A stretch of 30,499 nt of DNA from Bremia lactucae (Eukaryota > Oomycota > Peronosporomycetes > Peronosporales > Peronosporaceae), in the NCBI RefSeq assembly GCF_004359215.1, contig NC_090624.1, forward strand, positions 2,884,878 through 2,915,376, given 5' to 3'. Every line of letters starts with the position of its first letter. Within the stretch, counting starts at the first letter, position 1. The notes beneath the pieces were generated by a model. It was given only the letters and a program-made list of their open reading frames with translations, was not told the origin of the DNA and did not search any database. Positions 18,600-28,300 of the stretch are shown in pieces. A program made the translations under genes and the position numbers.

Positions 18600-19235
18600 G
18601 ATAGTATGTTAAAAAAAGCTTAATTACCTCACTCTTTAAGTAAGAGGAAGACTTGTACATCTACAGAATTAATAAAGGCAACAGATCGAAGAGTTTCACA
18701 AGCTCGTAGAGCTTAAAGAGTTATGTTTTACGAACTCAATGGTTCGTAGATTCAAGTGGTACTAAGGCCCATGAGTATGTACCTTTGGAAGGTTTTGTAC
18801 TCTTACTAATGAAATCGCAAGGGAACCAAGCTTAGTTTATGTTTCTGAATTGTATAATTCTGCCAACATATCTAAAAACAGATTCTGTGGTTTGAACATA
18901 CGCAGATAGTTAATTTCTAGCGGATCTTAAGTCCACCTCCTTACAGCACTCGGGCAAGATACTAGAATAGTAAAGAAAGGCACTGCAAATTCTCGCGATC
19001 GATTTTATATGCAATCAAGTATATTATTCGAGCTGTCGACGAGTTGTCGATTCGCCTTAGCACCACTTTATTTTACCTGGCGGCTGCCACGTAAACTATC
19101 TATTAATAAAAGAAATTTAACGAAAATACCTAAATTAATGAAGAAAAGGGTATCTTACGCATAGTGTAAATTGTGGCGTCCTTACGGTTTAGCAACCCAC
19201 AGTCTAATGGGTGTGATAACGTGTACCTTATAACC
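18600..19235 (-). repeat. 3' LTR of element F (D-family, diverged)
   Basis: Shares with the D1 LTR the order TACCTCRCTCYT, TCACAAGC, GTTCGTAGA, CTGGCGGC. It is longer (about 635 bp) and carries extra sequence around 18840-19060. On its right (inner) side minus-strand purines (GATGGGGGTTATAAGG, complement of 19225-19241) form a possible polypurine tract, which fits a 3' LTR of a leftward element. Confidence 0.5.
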
Positions 19236-19330
19236 CCCATCAGACGGTTGAAATCGAGTTCTGCATTTCTTCTTAGAGGTTTGATACTCAACAGCTAAAT
19301 CCACGGTTGTTTTGGCATATATTTTTTCGT

Positions 19331-19510
19331 ATGACAACTAAACGTGGATCTTCGATTCCTCGCTACCTTTTAAAGACGGAAAGTATTAGGACTTTGATAG
19401 ACGTACTCCGTACCTAAGCAAAAATAAGGAGTCCCCACCCAACACGCTTTCGCGTAAATACGAATCCTGCCGGACTCCAAAATCCGTTCCCAGAACATTG
19501 GTACATCCTT
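19331..19510 (+). pseudogene. Antisense 3'-region ORF of element F, truncated
   Basis: The ATG at 19331 gives MTTKRGSSIPRY. After frameshifts RVNTNPAGLQNPFPEH follows, clearly matching MTTKRESPTPSY and RVNESRRAPNPFPERG of D2 (24659 onwards). It lies about 95 bp inside the LTR and on the strand opposite to the F pol. It ends near 19510, where minus-strand integrase sequence begins. Confidence 0.6.
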
Positions 19511-21010
19511 ATCTTAAAATTCAACAACGCATAGGTGCTTCCGTCAAAGCGTTGGCGGTGCAATAGCACAAAAAGGCCATTTTCGATTGAGTATCGATGC
19601 AACCCCGCACGTAGTCATCTCGACATTTACCGTCCAAATGTTATACTCATTGCTTCCGATAGCTTGTAGCAAAGCCACACACTGTTCATCATTGGCATGT
19701 GCCAATTGAATCAAGTAATGGAGTGGTGACGTTACACGTGTGAAATGAGCCAGATCCTAATCTCGCCTGCATGATAATGCATCAACCAAAGCATTTTTTT
19801 TCAGGCTTTTTTTTTCACCTAAAAAGTTTTATTCAGCAAATGAAAATCAATCGAGCCATTCTCTGCGAGAGATGAGGCGACTTAGTCGCAGAACCTAAAG
19901 GCTCATGATCTGAATAGACTACAAAAAGCTAAGAGACTTGCAGATGTACCCTGAATTTGACAAGAACATACTTCATAGTAAGCATCTTCTCGCCACGAAG
20001 TATGCTCAGTGTCGTCACAGACAAGCTTGAAAGACCGATCAGGATTGGCAGAGCCAAAATCGGGGCATGGGCGAGGCTATCCCTTACTGTATTCAAAACG
20101 TCATTCTATGTGCTATTCCAGCATCATTTTGATTTCTTAACGTAGATTTGATAATGGCCGAGCCATATCCGCGTAATTTTTTGCTACATTTGTGCATATA
20201 GTTGGCTAAACTCTGCTACTCACTCAGGTCTTTTGGTTCTTAGGAACCGGCCAATTAACAACGGATTTAATTGTAGCAGGTTCTGCTCCCAGGCCTGCTT
20301 TTCCAAAGACTAACCCTAAGAAGAAAAAATCTTTTGCATTGAAGACGTATTTAGATACGTTGTCATACAGCTTATTTGTTCGAAGGCACTTACACACTTC
20401 GCAGAATGGGTTTCCACATCAGACCGCCACTTTTCCGTCTAGCTATGAATTAAACAGCAAATAAGTATGTGAATCTTCTAGATGATGACGCAATAATTGT
20501 GTCACTAGATGTTCAAAATAGCATTAAAAAGCCCTAAAGCGTAACTAGCCAATCCTACAGCATCCCACTAAGGCTGCTTACCGCTGTAAGCGGATGTCAG
20601 TAGCTTGCATGAGCAGCTGATAGTAATAATTGACTAAGTGAAGCGAACCGTTCCCTCACCAAAACTTTAGGAGAAGCAGCCATTCTAGGAATTGGTGTCT
20701 GTGCCGGTATAGTAGCATCATTAAGCTTACTGTAAGCATGTACAAAGCATTTACCGTTTTGTTTATGACATAACATGTTGGTGTCGAATCATTCCAGCCT
20801 CGTGCTTAACACAGAAGAATTCATCAATGACGTCACACTGCTCGTTTGGTGAACGCCAGTAAAATATCTGATTCCAGTAACCAAGTCAATGTAATGATGC
20901 ACACTTCTATGCGGACGGTTAATTGTGACACACCACGTCTCGGAATTTTGGAACTTAAGAAGAGAATCGATTCGAAGGATCGTTAATGATCGCTGATCCA
21001 CTCCACACAT
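19511..21010 (-). pseudogene. pol: Pol remnant of element F (RT, RNase H, start of integrase)
   Basis: From right to left: RT N-terminal region (LPPDRG-like RHYIDLVTG, then GIRYF, 20900-20860), degraded RT to about 20150, RNase H near 20140-19700 ending in NALVDALSCRRD, then HANDEQCVALL and the integrase start LRAGLHRYSIENGLFVLLH (about 19620-19560). The D2 copy has YAQDEQCVARLRAL and RARIHLFSIGNDLFFIA at the same place. Many stops. The integrase core and C-terminal part are absent. Confidence 0.7.
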
Positions 21011-21250
21011 TTAATGCGTGCTGGGCATAAGCGCGAACATCACGCTGTCATGCTTGAGTTTCAGAAGCTCCGATCGAGCTCTGAACTCAGCCCTAGGAAA
21101 ATTAGAGGTCTGTTTTTTTAGCCGAGTTTTAAAAGCCCCTAGCAACCCAATGACATATGGGTCGCGCAACATAAGGTCTAGCGCCCAATTTTTGCCACAG
21201 CCTGCCAAATTTGATTGAGCAATGCGACTTGCATTTGCTCGTCGACAATG
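21011..21250 (-). pseudogene. gag: Inverted Gag fragment of the B/C family
   Basis: The minus strand encodes AQSNLAGCGKNWALDLMLRD and RAEFRARSELLKLKHDS, matching element B Gag (8985-9170). It is oriented against the C pol that starts 20-40 bp to its right, so it is not simply the Gag of C in place; an inversion has occurred or it is a stray insertion. Confidence 0.75.
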
Positions 21251-21269
21251 TGACAAGCACTTATCGCAT

Positions 21270-22310
21270 CTGCCAACTTGACGAATCCAGTATCAGGCAG
21301 ATCTACGTACTCGTCACAAAGGACGAATACGTTGCCGATATTCGGTCAGCGGTAATTTTTGCAGAGAACGAACGGGTTCTCAGCAGCTCATCGATGGACG
21401 AAAGTGTCCTCGATGTGAAGACTCGGATTGAGAGATATACTACTCAATCCTGGGAGTCACTTAAGACAAATCCTTTATACAAGGATTTGATGGAACTCAG
21501 TGATGTATTCCCTGAAACAGTTCCATGCGAGTTGCCTAAGGATAAAGGCACTCGACATGAGATCGAGCTCAACCGGGCTCAAAGTACTGTGTCATGAAGC
21601 AATGGCCACTGCCTCAAGAACAAGTACTATCGATTACTAAATTCTTTATCGATCGATTAAAAGCAGGCCATGTGAGGGAGTCAACCTCCCCACATAGCTC
21701 TCCGACCTTCTGTGTGCGAAAGGCCACAGGAGGGTGGCGGATAGTGCACGCATTCAATAAAATGAATGCTGCAACGGTATTGGCTCAAACACCGATACCA
21801 AGTAAAGACGTTATCATAGTTGGTATGTCTAAGAGTACCATCTTTTTGTCTATGGATCTGATGAATAGATTTTATCAGATTCTTATGCGTGAACGGGACA
21901 TCCCGTACACAGCAGTGAGCACTTCCAGTGGAATGGTCTTAGAAGGGCTAGTAATTCCATAGGGGCTTAGTAACGCCTCTGCAACATTCAACAGATGCGT
22001 AATGAATCTGTTGAGACCGATGCGAGAATTCGCACCGAGTTATTTCGCCGATTCAATCGTCCATAGCTGGGCTATGGACGGAAAGACGGACGTGGAAGTT
22101 CATAAAACTCATTCTGTTCGTCAATTTCTTACACTTATGCGAAAGCATAAGTTGTACGCAAATCTCAAGAAGTGTATATTCGCTTCCATCGAAATATCAC
22201 TTTTTGGGTGCATCGTCGGTAAGACGGCGTGCGCCCTGATCCCAAAAAGATCCAGGCAATAACCGACTGGCCAATTCCAGTCGATGTCAAGGGACTTGAA
22301 AAATTCCTTG
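21270..22310 (+). pseudogene. pol: Reverse transcriptase of element C
   Basis: Close relative of the B RT, with longer open stretches: QIYVLVTKDEYVADIRSAV, SSSMDESVLDVKTRIERY, LPKDKGTRHEIELNRA, a stop at 21594, KQWPLPQEQ, HVRESTSPHSSPTFCVRKAT, SMDLMNRFYQILMRERDIPY and SSGMVLEGLV. The catalytic box reads YFAD (about 22041-22052) where B has YFDD, so the essential Asp is lost. Frameshift before 22260. The start at 21285 lacks protease and gag. Confidence 0.85.
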
Positions 22311-22720
22311 GGCTAGCGGCACACTTGCATAAGTAATCACGCAATTATGCCGAGACGACACTTCATCTCTCTGCGGTAATGCAATTCGACAGAGACGGTG
22401 CGGAGCGCGTCTTCTGTTACCAATCGCGTCAGCTGCAATCAGCTGAACGCAATTATCCAGCGCATGACAAGGAACTCCTTTCCATGAAATATGCACTGGC
22501 TAAATTTAGGGTCTATCTCCTTGGAGATAGACCGTTCATCGTATATACGGACCATGCGTCATTACGAAAGGCCGCAAACAGCCCTACCTCTCGCAAAGAA
22601 TGGCGAGGTGGCTATCCTTCTTTGCGAAGTATAGTCTCTCCGTGGAATATAAACCAGGACGACTTAATGTCGTCGCTGATGCGTTATCACACCGACCCGA
22701 TTTGAACGGGATGCACACTC
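22311..22720 (+). pseudogene. pol: RNase H of element C, internally deleted
   Basis: The DNA jumps at about 22370 from the RT connection (matching B 11315) to B 11470, removing about 155 bp including CDASDF with the first catalytic Asp. It continues RVFCYQSRQLQSAERNYPA, HDKELLSMKYALAKFRVYLL, FIVYTDHASLRKAANSP and NVVADALSHRPDL in two frames. The TDHASL Asp is present. Stem-11 hairpin at 22510-22533. Confidence 0.75.
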
Positions 22721-22859
22721 CTTTAGTGAAACATATTCCACTGTTGCAACACTCATTACAAGTGTTCTGTCATCAACTTTGGTTGTGACACAAAATAAGC
22801 CTACGGAGAGGATGAAGACCTTCTGCGCTTAATGAATCATCTGTTAAATCCATCTAATA

Positions 22860-23440
22860 AATCTTTTAATGATTTACCGGCTTTATATCGATCGTCATTG
22901 GGTCGATACACAACACGTAACGGCTTACTGTACTGATCAGCCGTCGCCGGCGACGCTCCACATGTCGTCGTCCCTACTCAAAATGATTTGCGCTTGCGTG
23001 TCATAAATGAATGTCACGATTCACCAACAAGTGGGCATCGTGGACGTGAGAAAACTTATCTTACAGTAAGTCGCGACTTTTACAGGCCCCGCCAGTATCA
23101 GTTCGTGCGCAAGTATATTCGTGCTTGCGAGGTATGTCAATAGGTGAAGCCTAGCCCTACATCCCGTACACCTTTCAACTTATAGCACTTCCGACAGAAT
23201 GTTGGCAGTCCGTATCTATGGACTTTGTCTTCGAATTTCCCGAAGACGTTCACAAAAACAATGGATACCTTGTTTCTAGACAGGTTCAGCAAGATGGTAC
23301 ATCTTGTTGCAGTACTAGAGTCGATCACGGCTCCGAACTATGTCCGTGTCTTTATACACGAGGCATTCAAACTCCACAGTTCACCCCGTGAACTGGTCTC
23401 GGATAGAGATTCACGGTTCACGGCGGAGTTATGGCAATTA
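22860..23440 (+). pseudogene. pol: Integrase of element C, truncated
   Basis: Finger: NECHDSPTSGHRGREKTYLT and RACEVCQ, with all four ligands, then a stop. Core: MDFVFEFPED with the first Asp, and LVSDRDSRFTAELWQ with the second Asp (about 23395-23440), in several frames. The sequence then jumps at 23437-23445 to the antisense-ORF region (equivalent to B 14585), a deletion of about 2.1 kb that removes the Glu, the C-terminal domain and the chromodomain. Confidence 0.8.
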
Positions 23441-23444
23441 GCGA

Positions 23445-23703
23445 ACGCTATTAGCACGACTACCCGATTGAACCCCCTCATTGCGAGTCGACCACCTCGT
23501 CCGACTCGCATTCCTAGTCAACCTCCATGGGAGCGTCGCACTCACGTGGTGACTCACCACGTGCACTCGCATCTAGTGTCGCGGGAGAAGATGATACTAC
23601 GGCAGACAAAATGACTGTCTGAGACAATAATGCGTCGCCGCAGCTGCATGTACCGCAGCGAAGGCGCCGCGCCTTTCGCAGACCGCATTGACTTGTTATC
23701 CAT
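23445..23703 (-). pseudogene. Antisense 3'-region ORF of element C, truncated
   Basis: The ATG at 23703 (118 bp inside the LTR) gives MDNKSMRSAKGAAPS, then after a frameshift GDALLSQTVILSAVVSSSPA, TLDASARGESPRECDAPMEV, ECESDEVVDSQ. It aligns with the B ORF (MVNKSMRYANSAAPS, GDALLS, SAVVSSPPATLD, HECESDEMAV). It is cut by the 2.1-kb deletion. The function is unknown. Confidence 0.6.
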
Positions 23704-23807
23704 GCGATAGAATTGAAAATGATGGTTCTGACCAATTAACATCGTTTTTAATTAAGTGTTCTGATAGTGACCACTCTATTCAATGACAAACAGAGTGATT
23801 GTCGTTT

Positions 23808-23817
23808 AAGGGAGGGG
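23808..23817 (+). other. Polypurine tract of element C
   Basis: AAGGGAGGGG, followed by TGA and the LTR start. Same tract as in A and B. Confidence 0.85.
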
Positions 23818-23820
23818 TGA

Positions 23821-24225
23821 TGTAACGGGGTGTATCGTTACATGAAATTAACACTTAAAAGGTTGTTAATTAATATTTAATCTAAAAGGTAGATAATACT
23901 TGGAGAATGTTATCTTATACAGTAATATTCGGAAAGCTTATCAATTAATAGATATAGGCCATTATATCTACTTGCTCCGCGGTCCTGTCAGCACTGGACG
24001 CGCGCAAAGAGAGAGACAGAAAAGACTTTATAACATGTTTTGCATTAGTATATAATTAAGTGAGTATTAAATAGAGAGAAACAAAGGAACTTATTTATAT
24101 TTAATACAGTTGAATGTTACCGCCTTTAAAGCAAGGGTTTTAAAGAAAGTACGTAATAGTGTACGTGAAGCGACACGAGGCACCACTCGCACTGAAGCAG
24201 TACAAGTCGGCAGTGCCCCGTTACA
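23821..24225 (+). repeat. 3' LTR of element C (405 bp)
   Basis: Starts TGTAACGGGG and ends CCCCGTTACA, a perfect 10-bp inverted pair. It aligns along its length with 8085-8524. A 26-bp deletion near the end, between GAAGCAGT repeats, removes parts of two hairpins. It is followed by ATTCA and then the resumed D-family LTR. Confidence 0.9.
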
Positions 24226-24565
24226 ATTCAGGAGTTCGTAGAACCAAGTGGCAACTAGTGCCCAAGAGTATGTACTTTGAAAAGGCTTCTATCTAATGCG
24301 TAAGCCTTAGTAAGGCACTAGACGCTTTAAGATCAAAAGAGGAACTGAACTTAATTTACTTATTTAAATCTAAAACCTTACCCTAGCTAATTTAAAATAG
24401 ATTTCGGCTGCCATATTTATATCTGGCGGCTGCCACATATTACCCGTAATGAATGGGATTTGAGTAATTATTTAATTTCTACATAGAACAAAACTGTGTT
24501 TACCCATAAAGTTAATGTACAACAACAACGGCTCACCAACCAATGTGTGCCCCTCCATCAGACTG
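24226..24565 (-). repeat. D-family LTR, right part (copy D2)
   Basis: Continues the LTR interrupted at 8084: GGAGTTCGTAGAACCAAGTG, the AACTAGTGCCC block, the TATCTGGCGGCTGCCAC block and ACAACAACGG align with the D1 LTR (17655-17965). Its inner side carries, on the minus strand, GATGGAGGGGCACAC (about 24549-24563), a likely polypurine tract for a leftward element. So this is the 3' LTR of D2. Confidence 0.7.
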
Positions 24566-24658
24566 TTGACACATAGTGACAACATTCGCTTCATTTCCTC
24601 TTTGAGGTTGTAATATAAGCAACTAACAGTTTGCTTGTGGATTGCATTCCTTTGTCTA

Positions 24659-25360
24659 ATGACAACAAAGCGTGAGTCACCGACTCCAAGCTACTCCCCC
24701 GACGATGAGTTGCAGGTAGACTATATGAGTCACACTCCATCGGAGGGAGAGACAGAAGAGCCAAGCTCATATACGTCTCGACGTGTGAACGAGTCCCGTC
24801 GGGCTCCAAATCCGTTCCCAGAACGTGGTGCCGCGGGCGTCTTAGCCACATTACACCGGAAGCCGGATTCTGAGTCAATATCATCACGAACCCGCTCGAT
24901 GAAGTGCAAGAGCGGGCAATCATCATAGAGGAACAAGCTTGTCGTCAAGCTGCAGAGAAAACGAAAGGTTAAGCTCACAGAATATCGATTAACTTCACTT
25001 AGTGTGGAAGAGCGTCTCAAAGAGATCACGGATCACAGCTTGGCCATCTGGATCTTCGGTCCCACGGCGATGACGCCGGAGGAGCTCGCTGCTCGCGACG
25101 CTCTTCATGAGCGATACCTTACGCTAAAGGGGCCGAAATCTCGGCGGAAGCATTTGATGCTCTAAAGAACGAGGTGGAACTTCTTCTCAGAGGGCCTTGC
25201 TCGGGTTGAGGTCTCATTCAAAACGCCTTTCAATGCTGTAACGTCAGCAACCTCATTTAGAGGGTCAAATGGACATCCTGGTGCGGATGCCGCAGTCTGC
25301 GGCACGGCCGTCTTGTTTGGCGCAAGCGCCTCCAAGTTCACATGGGAAGGGTTCTGAAAT
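24659..25360 (+). pseudogene. Antisense 3'-region ORF of element D2
   Basis: The ATG at 24659 lies about 95 bp inside the D2 3' LTR, on the strand opposite to the D2 pol. Segments in order: MTTKRESPTPSYSPDDELQV; a Ser/Glu-rich part (SHTPSEGETEEPSSYTSRR); NPFPERGAAGVLATLHRKPD; frameshift; DEVQERAIIIEEQACRQAAE, a probable coiled coil; frameshift; TEYRLTSLSVEERLKEIT, AMTPEELAARDALHERYL; frameshift; AEAFDALKNEVELLLRG, VEVSFKTPFNAVTSATS. The last 200 bp overlap the end of the minus-strand integrase frame. No known domain is recognised. A close start is present in element F. About 230 residues if the frame is followed through the shifts. Confidence 0.6.
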
Positions 25361-25740
25361 GGCTTAAGCAAGCCTATGTAGAACACTGGGTGTATACGCA
25401 GCATGCTAGGAAGGTTTAGCGTGTAAGCAAGGCCCATCTTGGCAACGACTGTAAATGGTCTAATAAAGCGCGGGTGCAATTTCGTCTTGAAGACCGCAAA
25501 AACCAAGTTAGTAGGTAGATTTTCAGCGTTTAATAAAACTCGGTCTCCATCGCATAATTTTTTATACAGCCTTTTCCATTGGCATCTGCTTGTTCTTTTT
25601 GTTTGTGGCCATCAGTCATCGTGTCACGTACATCTATTAAGACACTAAGTTGCGTGGCGAGAAACTTGCTTACTTGTTTTCGAATGATAAAAAGGATGAT
25701 ATCAGCAAGCCTATCGGCTAATTCCCCCCCAGTCCGTGCA
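25162..25740 (-). pseudogene. pol: Integrase C-terminal domain of element D2
   Basis: Reading leftwards: FLATQLSVLIDVRDTMTDGH and KEQADANGKGCIKNYA; frameshift; VFAVFKTKLHPRFIRPFTVV, AYTLNLPSMLRIHPVFYI, GLLKPFQNPSHVNLEALAP. This is the GPF/Y-type module of a Ty3 integrase (RPF in place of GPF). The finger and DDE core are missing: the frame goes almost directly from the integrase start at about 25800 to this part. The stop is at 25162. No chromodomain was seen after it. Confidence 0.8.
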
Positions 25741-26460
25741 ATAAAAAACAGGTCGTTACCGATAGAAAATAGATGTATCCTTGCACGCAAACGTGCCGAC
25801 AATTTAAACCCCGAGTCAGTGCTCTTTAGAGCTCGTAGCCGAGCTACACACTGTTCATCCTGGGCGTAAGCCGAATGGATTAATTCAGTAATAGGCTACA
25901 TTAGAGTCGCTAAATGAGAGTGCTCATAATCCGGCCTGCGTGATAACGCATCAGCCAAAGCATTCTGCTTGCCAGGCGTATACTTCACCTCAAACTTGTA
26001 TTCGATGAAAAAGGATAGCCTTCGAGCCATTCTCTGTGAGAGATGGAGCGACTTAGTCGCAGTGTGCAATGAAGCGTGATCTGTATATATTACAAACGTC
26101 TAAGAGCCTAGCAGGTGAACTCTGAATTTGATAAGAGCATACTTCATAGCAATGTGACTCTTTGTCATGAACTGAGTAGTTCTTTTCCACAGCTTTAAGC
26201 TGCCTAGACTCGAAAGCAATTACACGTTCACGCCAATTAGCATCTGTTTGCAACAGAGCACTGCCAATGGCAAAATCCGATGCGTCACAGACGATACTGA
26301 AAGGCCAATTTGGATTTGCCAGTGTTAGAATCAGTGCATGGATAAGACTATCTTCTATTGCTTGAAAAGCATCATGCTTTGTGCTAGCCCAGCACCAATC
26401 CGTATCCTTTCTACGGAGATATGATAATGGCCTAGCCATATCAGCGTAATTTTCGCTTTA
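25741..26460 (-). pseudogene. pol: RNase H and integrase start of element D2
   Basis: KDTDWCWASTKHDAFQAIED, then IVCDASDFAIGSALLQTDA with the first catalytic Asp (about 26290-26270), RVIAFESRQLKAVEKNYSVH with the Glu, a frameshift, TDHA-like residues near 26085, QRMARWLSFFIEYKFEVKY and NALADALSR near 25950. Then YAQDEQCVARLRAL and the integrase start RARIHLFSIGNDLFFIA (25790-25735). Frameshifts at about 26150 and 25900. Confidence 0.8.
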
Positions 26461-27640
26461 TTTGTATAAATATTTGGCGAGACCCAACCACTTACGCAGA
26501 TACTTTTTTTTGGTTCTCAGGAACCGGCCAATCTTCAATGGCTTCTACCTTAGCGGGATCCGCTCTAAAGCCTCGCTTTTCAATAAAGCACCCTAAAAAG
26601 GAATTTCTTCTGCGCCAAATATGCGTTTAGATGCATTGTCTTACAAGTTATTGGTGCGCAAACACTCGAGCACTGCTCGCAAATGTTCTATGTGGTATTC
26701 CACATCCGATCGACCCTGCTCCGCATACCTATGGACAAAAAAATCATTAAAGTAAGTCTGTGAATAACCTCGATGAGGGCGGAGCAGGCAAGAACCTGGA
26801 AATCCCGACACAAAGGATCAGTTGCGTCACTAGACGATAGATTGTTGCCGGAGCGTTGGAAAGCCTTGAGGCATAACCAACCACTTCCATAGCATACCGC
26901 TTGGAGTGCTAACACTGTAAGATGGATTTCATAATAACCATCGACTAATTTAGTGCACTATACATTGTACGTACCACCATACTGTTCTAAAGAATATCCT
27001 CTCTAGGAATGGGGGTTTGTGCTGATATTGTGGCAGCATAAAGCTTATTATAAGCATGTAAAATTCGCCTTAACTATTCGGTTTTTTACCACATAATGTC
27101 GGTGTCAAATGGGAAGATATACTTTCTCGTACCATTTCATTCTCGCACGGAAGAAGTCGTCAATGACGTCCACTGTTCCTTTGGTAAAGGCTACTGTCGT
27201 GTCACAGAATTTAGTGCTCGGAAACAAGTCAATTTTATGACGGACACCTCTATCCGGGGGTAAAACAGATGGTGGACTGGTACATACCACATCATGGAAT
27301 TCTTTATCAAGGAATAGAACGGATCCGTAAATTCTAAAAGGATCGATGATCGACTCCGAGCACTAAGCGCAGCTTTTGTGCCATCCAGGACAGCTTCGTC
27401 TAGAAGTGACGATGAGCTTAACTCAATCGTTGGTCGAATGACCACTATCTCAGATAAGTTGCCAGCCTTAAGGCTCGGCCGCACTCATCAATAGACATTT
27501 CGTCTAGCTCTAAAATAAGGTGTAACGAAGGGATTGCCGCGAGGCTAACTCCTTCCTCGATGTTACCGGTTACACCATTTACAAGCGTATGTAATTGCTC
27601 ACTCGTATCAAATTGTGAGGGTATAAAAAGCTTCGCGTCT
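26461..27640 (-). pseudogene. pol: Reverse transcriptase of element D2
   Basis: From right: linker LSSSSLLDEAVLDGTKAALS, then PSVLPPDRGVRHKIDLFPST; a deletion covers the HVRESKSPH to PIPRKD region; MLWEWL-like residues near 26900; the catalytic box encoded at 26754-26743 reads YFND, with Asn for the first Asp, so it is inactive; FFVHRYAEQGRSDVE, then the EIPF-GALL-like region near 26590 and the connection. Many frameshifts. Confidence 0.75.
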
Positions 27641-28300
27641 CCCCTGTCTTGGAGTAGCGACAAAATGCCTCGTAGAGGCCGGGACATTCCCGTCCCCAAA
27701 TTTATCAGCCTGTATTGGTTATGTACCAGAGATGGTGTCTAAATCGACATCCGACAAGGAGTAAGGTAACTCAAATTCGTTGTTTAGCGACCGTTTACGT
27801 GTTACTTCACGTGCATTAGAAGGTTTTGACCCCAAATGCCTTGGGGACCGCCAACAGTGTTACTATGAAAACTCAGTATGGGGCCACCTCGACCGACCAC
27901 ACTGGGAGGACTTAGACGTGCCACTCCACGTATCTCAGGGATATAGCGCCGTTATTGATTCGGCCTTAGTCCTACAATGCTTTCAGCATTCAATGAAATC
28001 GTTTTTAAAACGAGTGTCACTCGACGAAGTACGTGCCGTTCCACCTCTTTTTTCTGAGAATTAATGTTTTCAACAATAGAGTTCAATAACTCAGACATTC
28101 CAATGTTTAAATAACTGACAGATTCAATCAGTGACTAGCGCCAATAGCGCTTTTGTTGCTTAGCAAAGGTGGGTCCATGACTCTTCAAAACTTTGTTAGG
28201 ATCATTGCGCGTGACGCCTAAGGTCTAAGATCTCCAATCGATCCATGGCTCGTGGCGTTCAAGCCAGCCATACCAACGATGCGATGATTTCTCTAATTTA
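27641..28300 (-). pseudogene. pol: Protease-RT linker of element D2
   Basis: Aligns with the D1 linker (15340-16020): the AGAGGCCGGGACA block at 27673, the GTGTTACTTCACGTGCA block at 27800, and the anchors of the 120-bp unit at 27798 and 27917 (period 119 after an indel). D2 has about 1.4 units against 2.4 in D1. Continuous with the RT on its left, so it shows the order of the family. Confidence 0.65.

Noticed and set aside
24226..25360. Reading 24226-25360 as the 5' LTR plus Gag of a rightward element
   Set aside because: No TGG-type primer site follows the LTR in that direction, whereas polypurine tracts lie on its inner side and D1 shows PBS and Gag ATG leftwards. Kept only as the main alternative to the antisense ORF.
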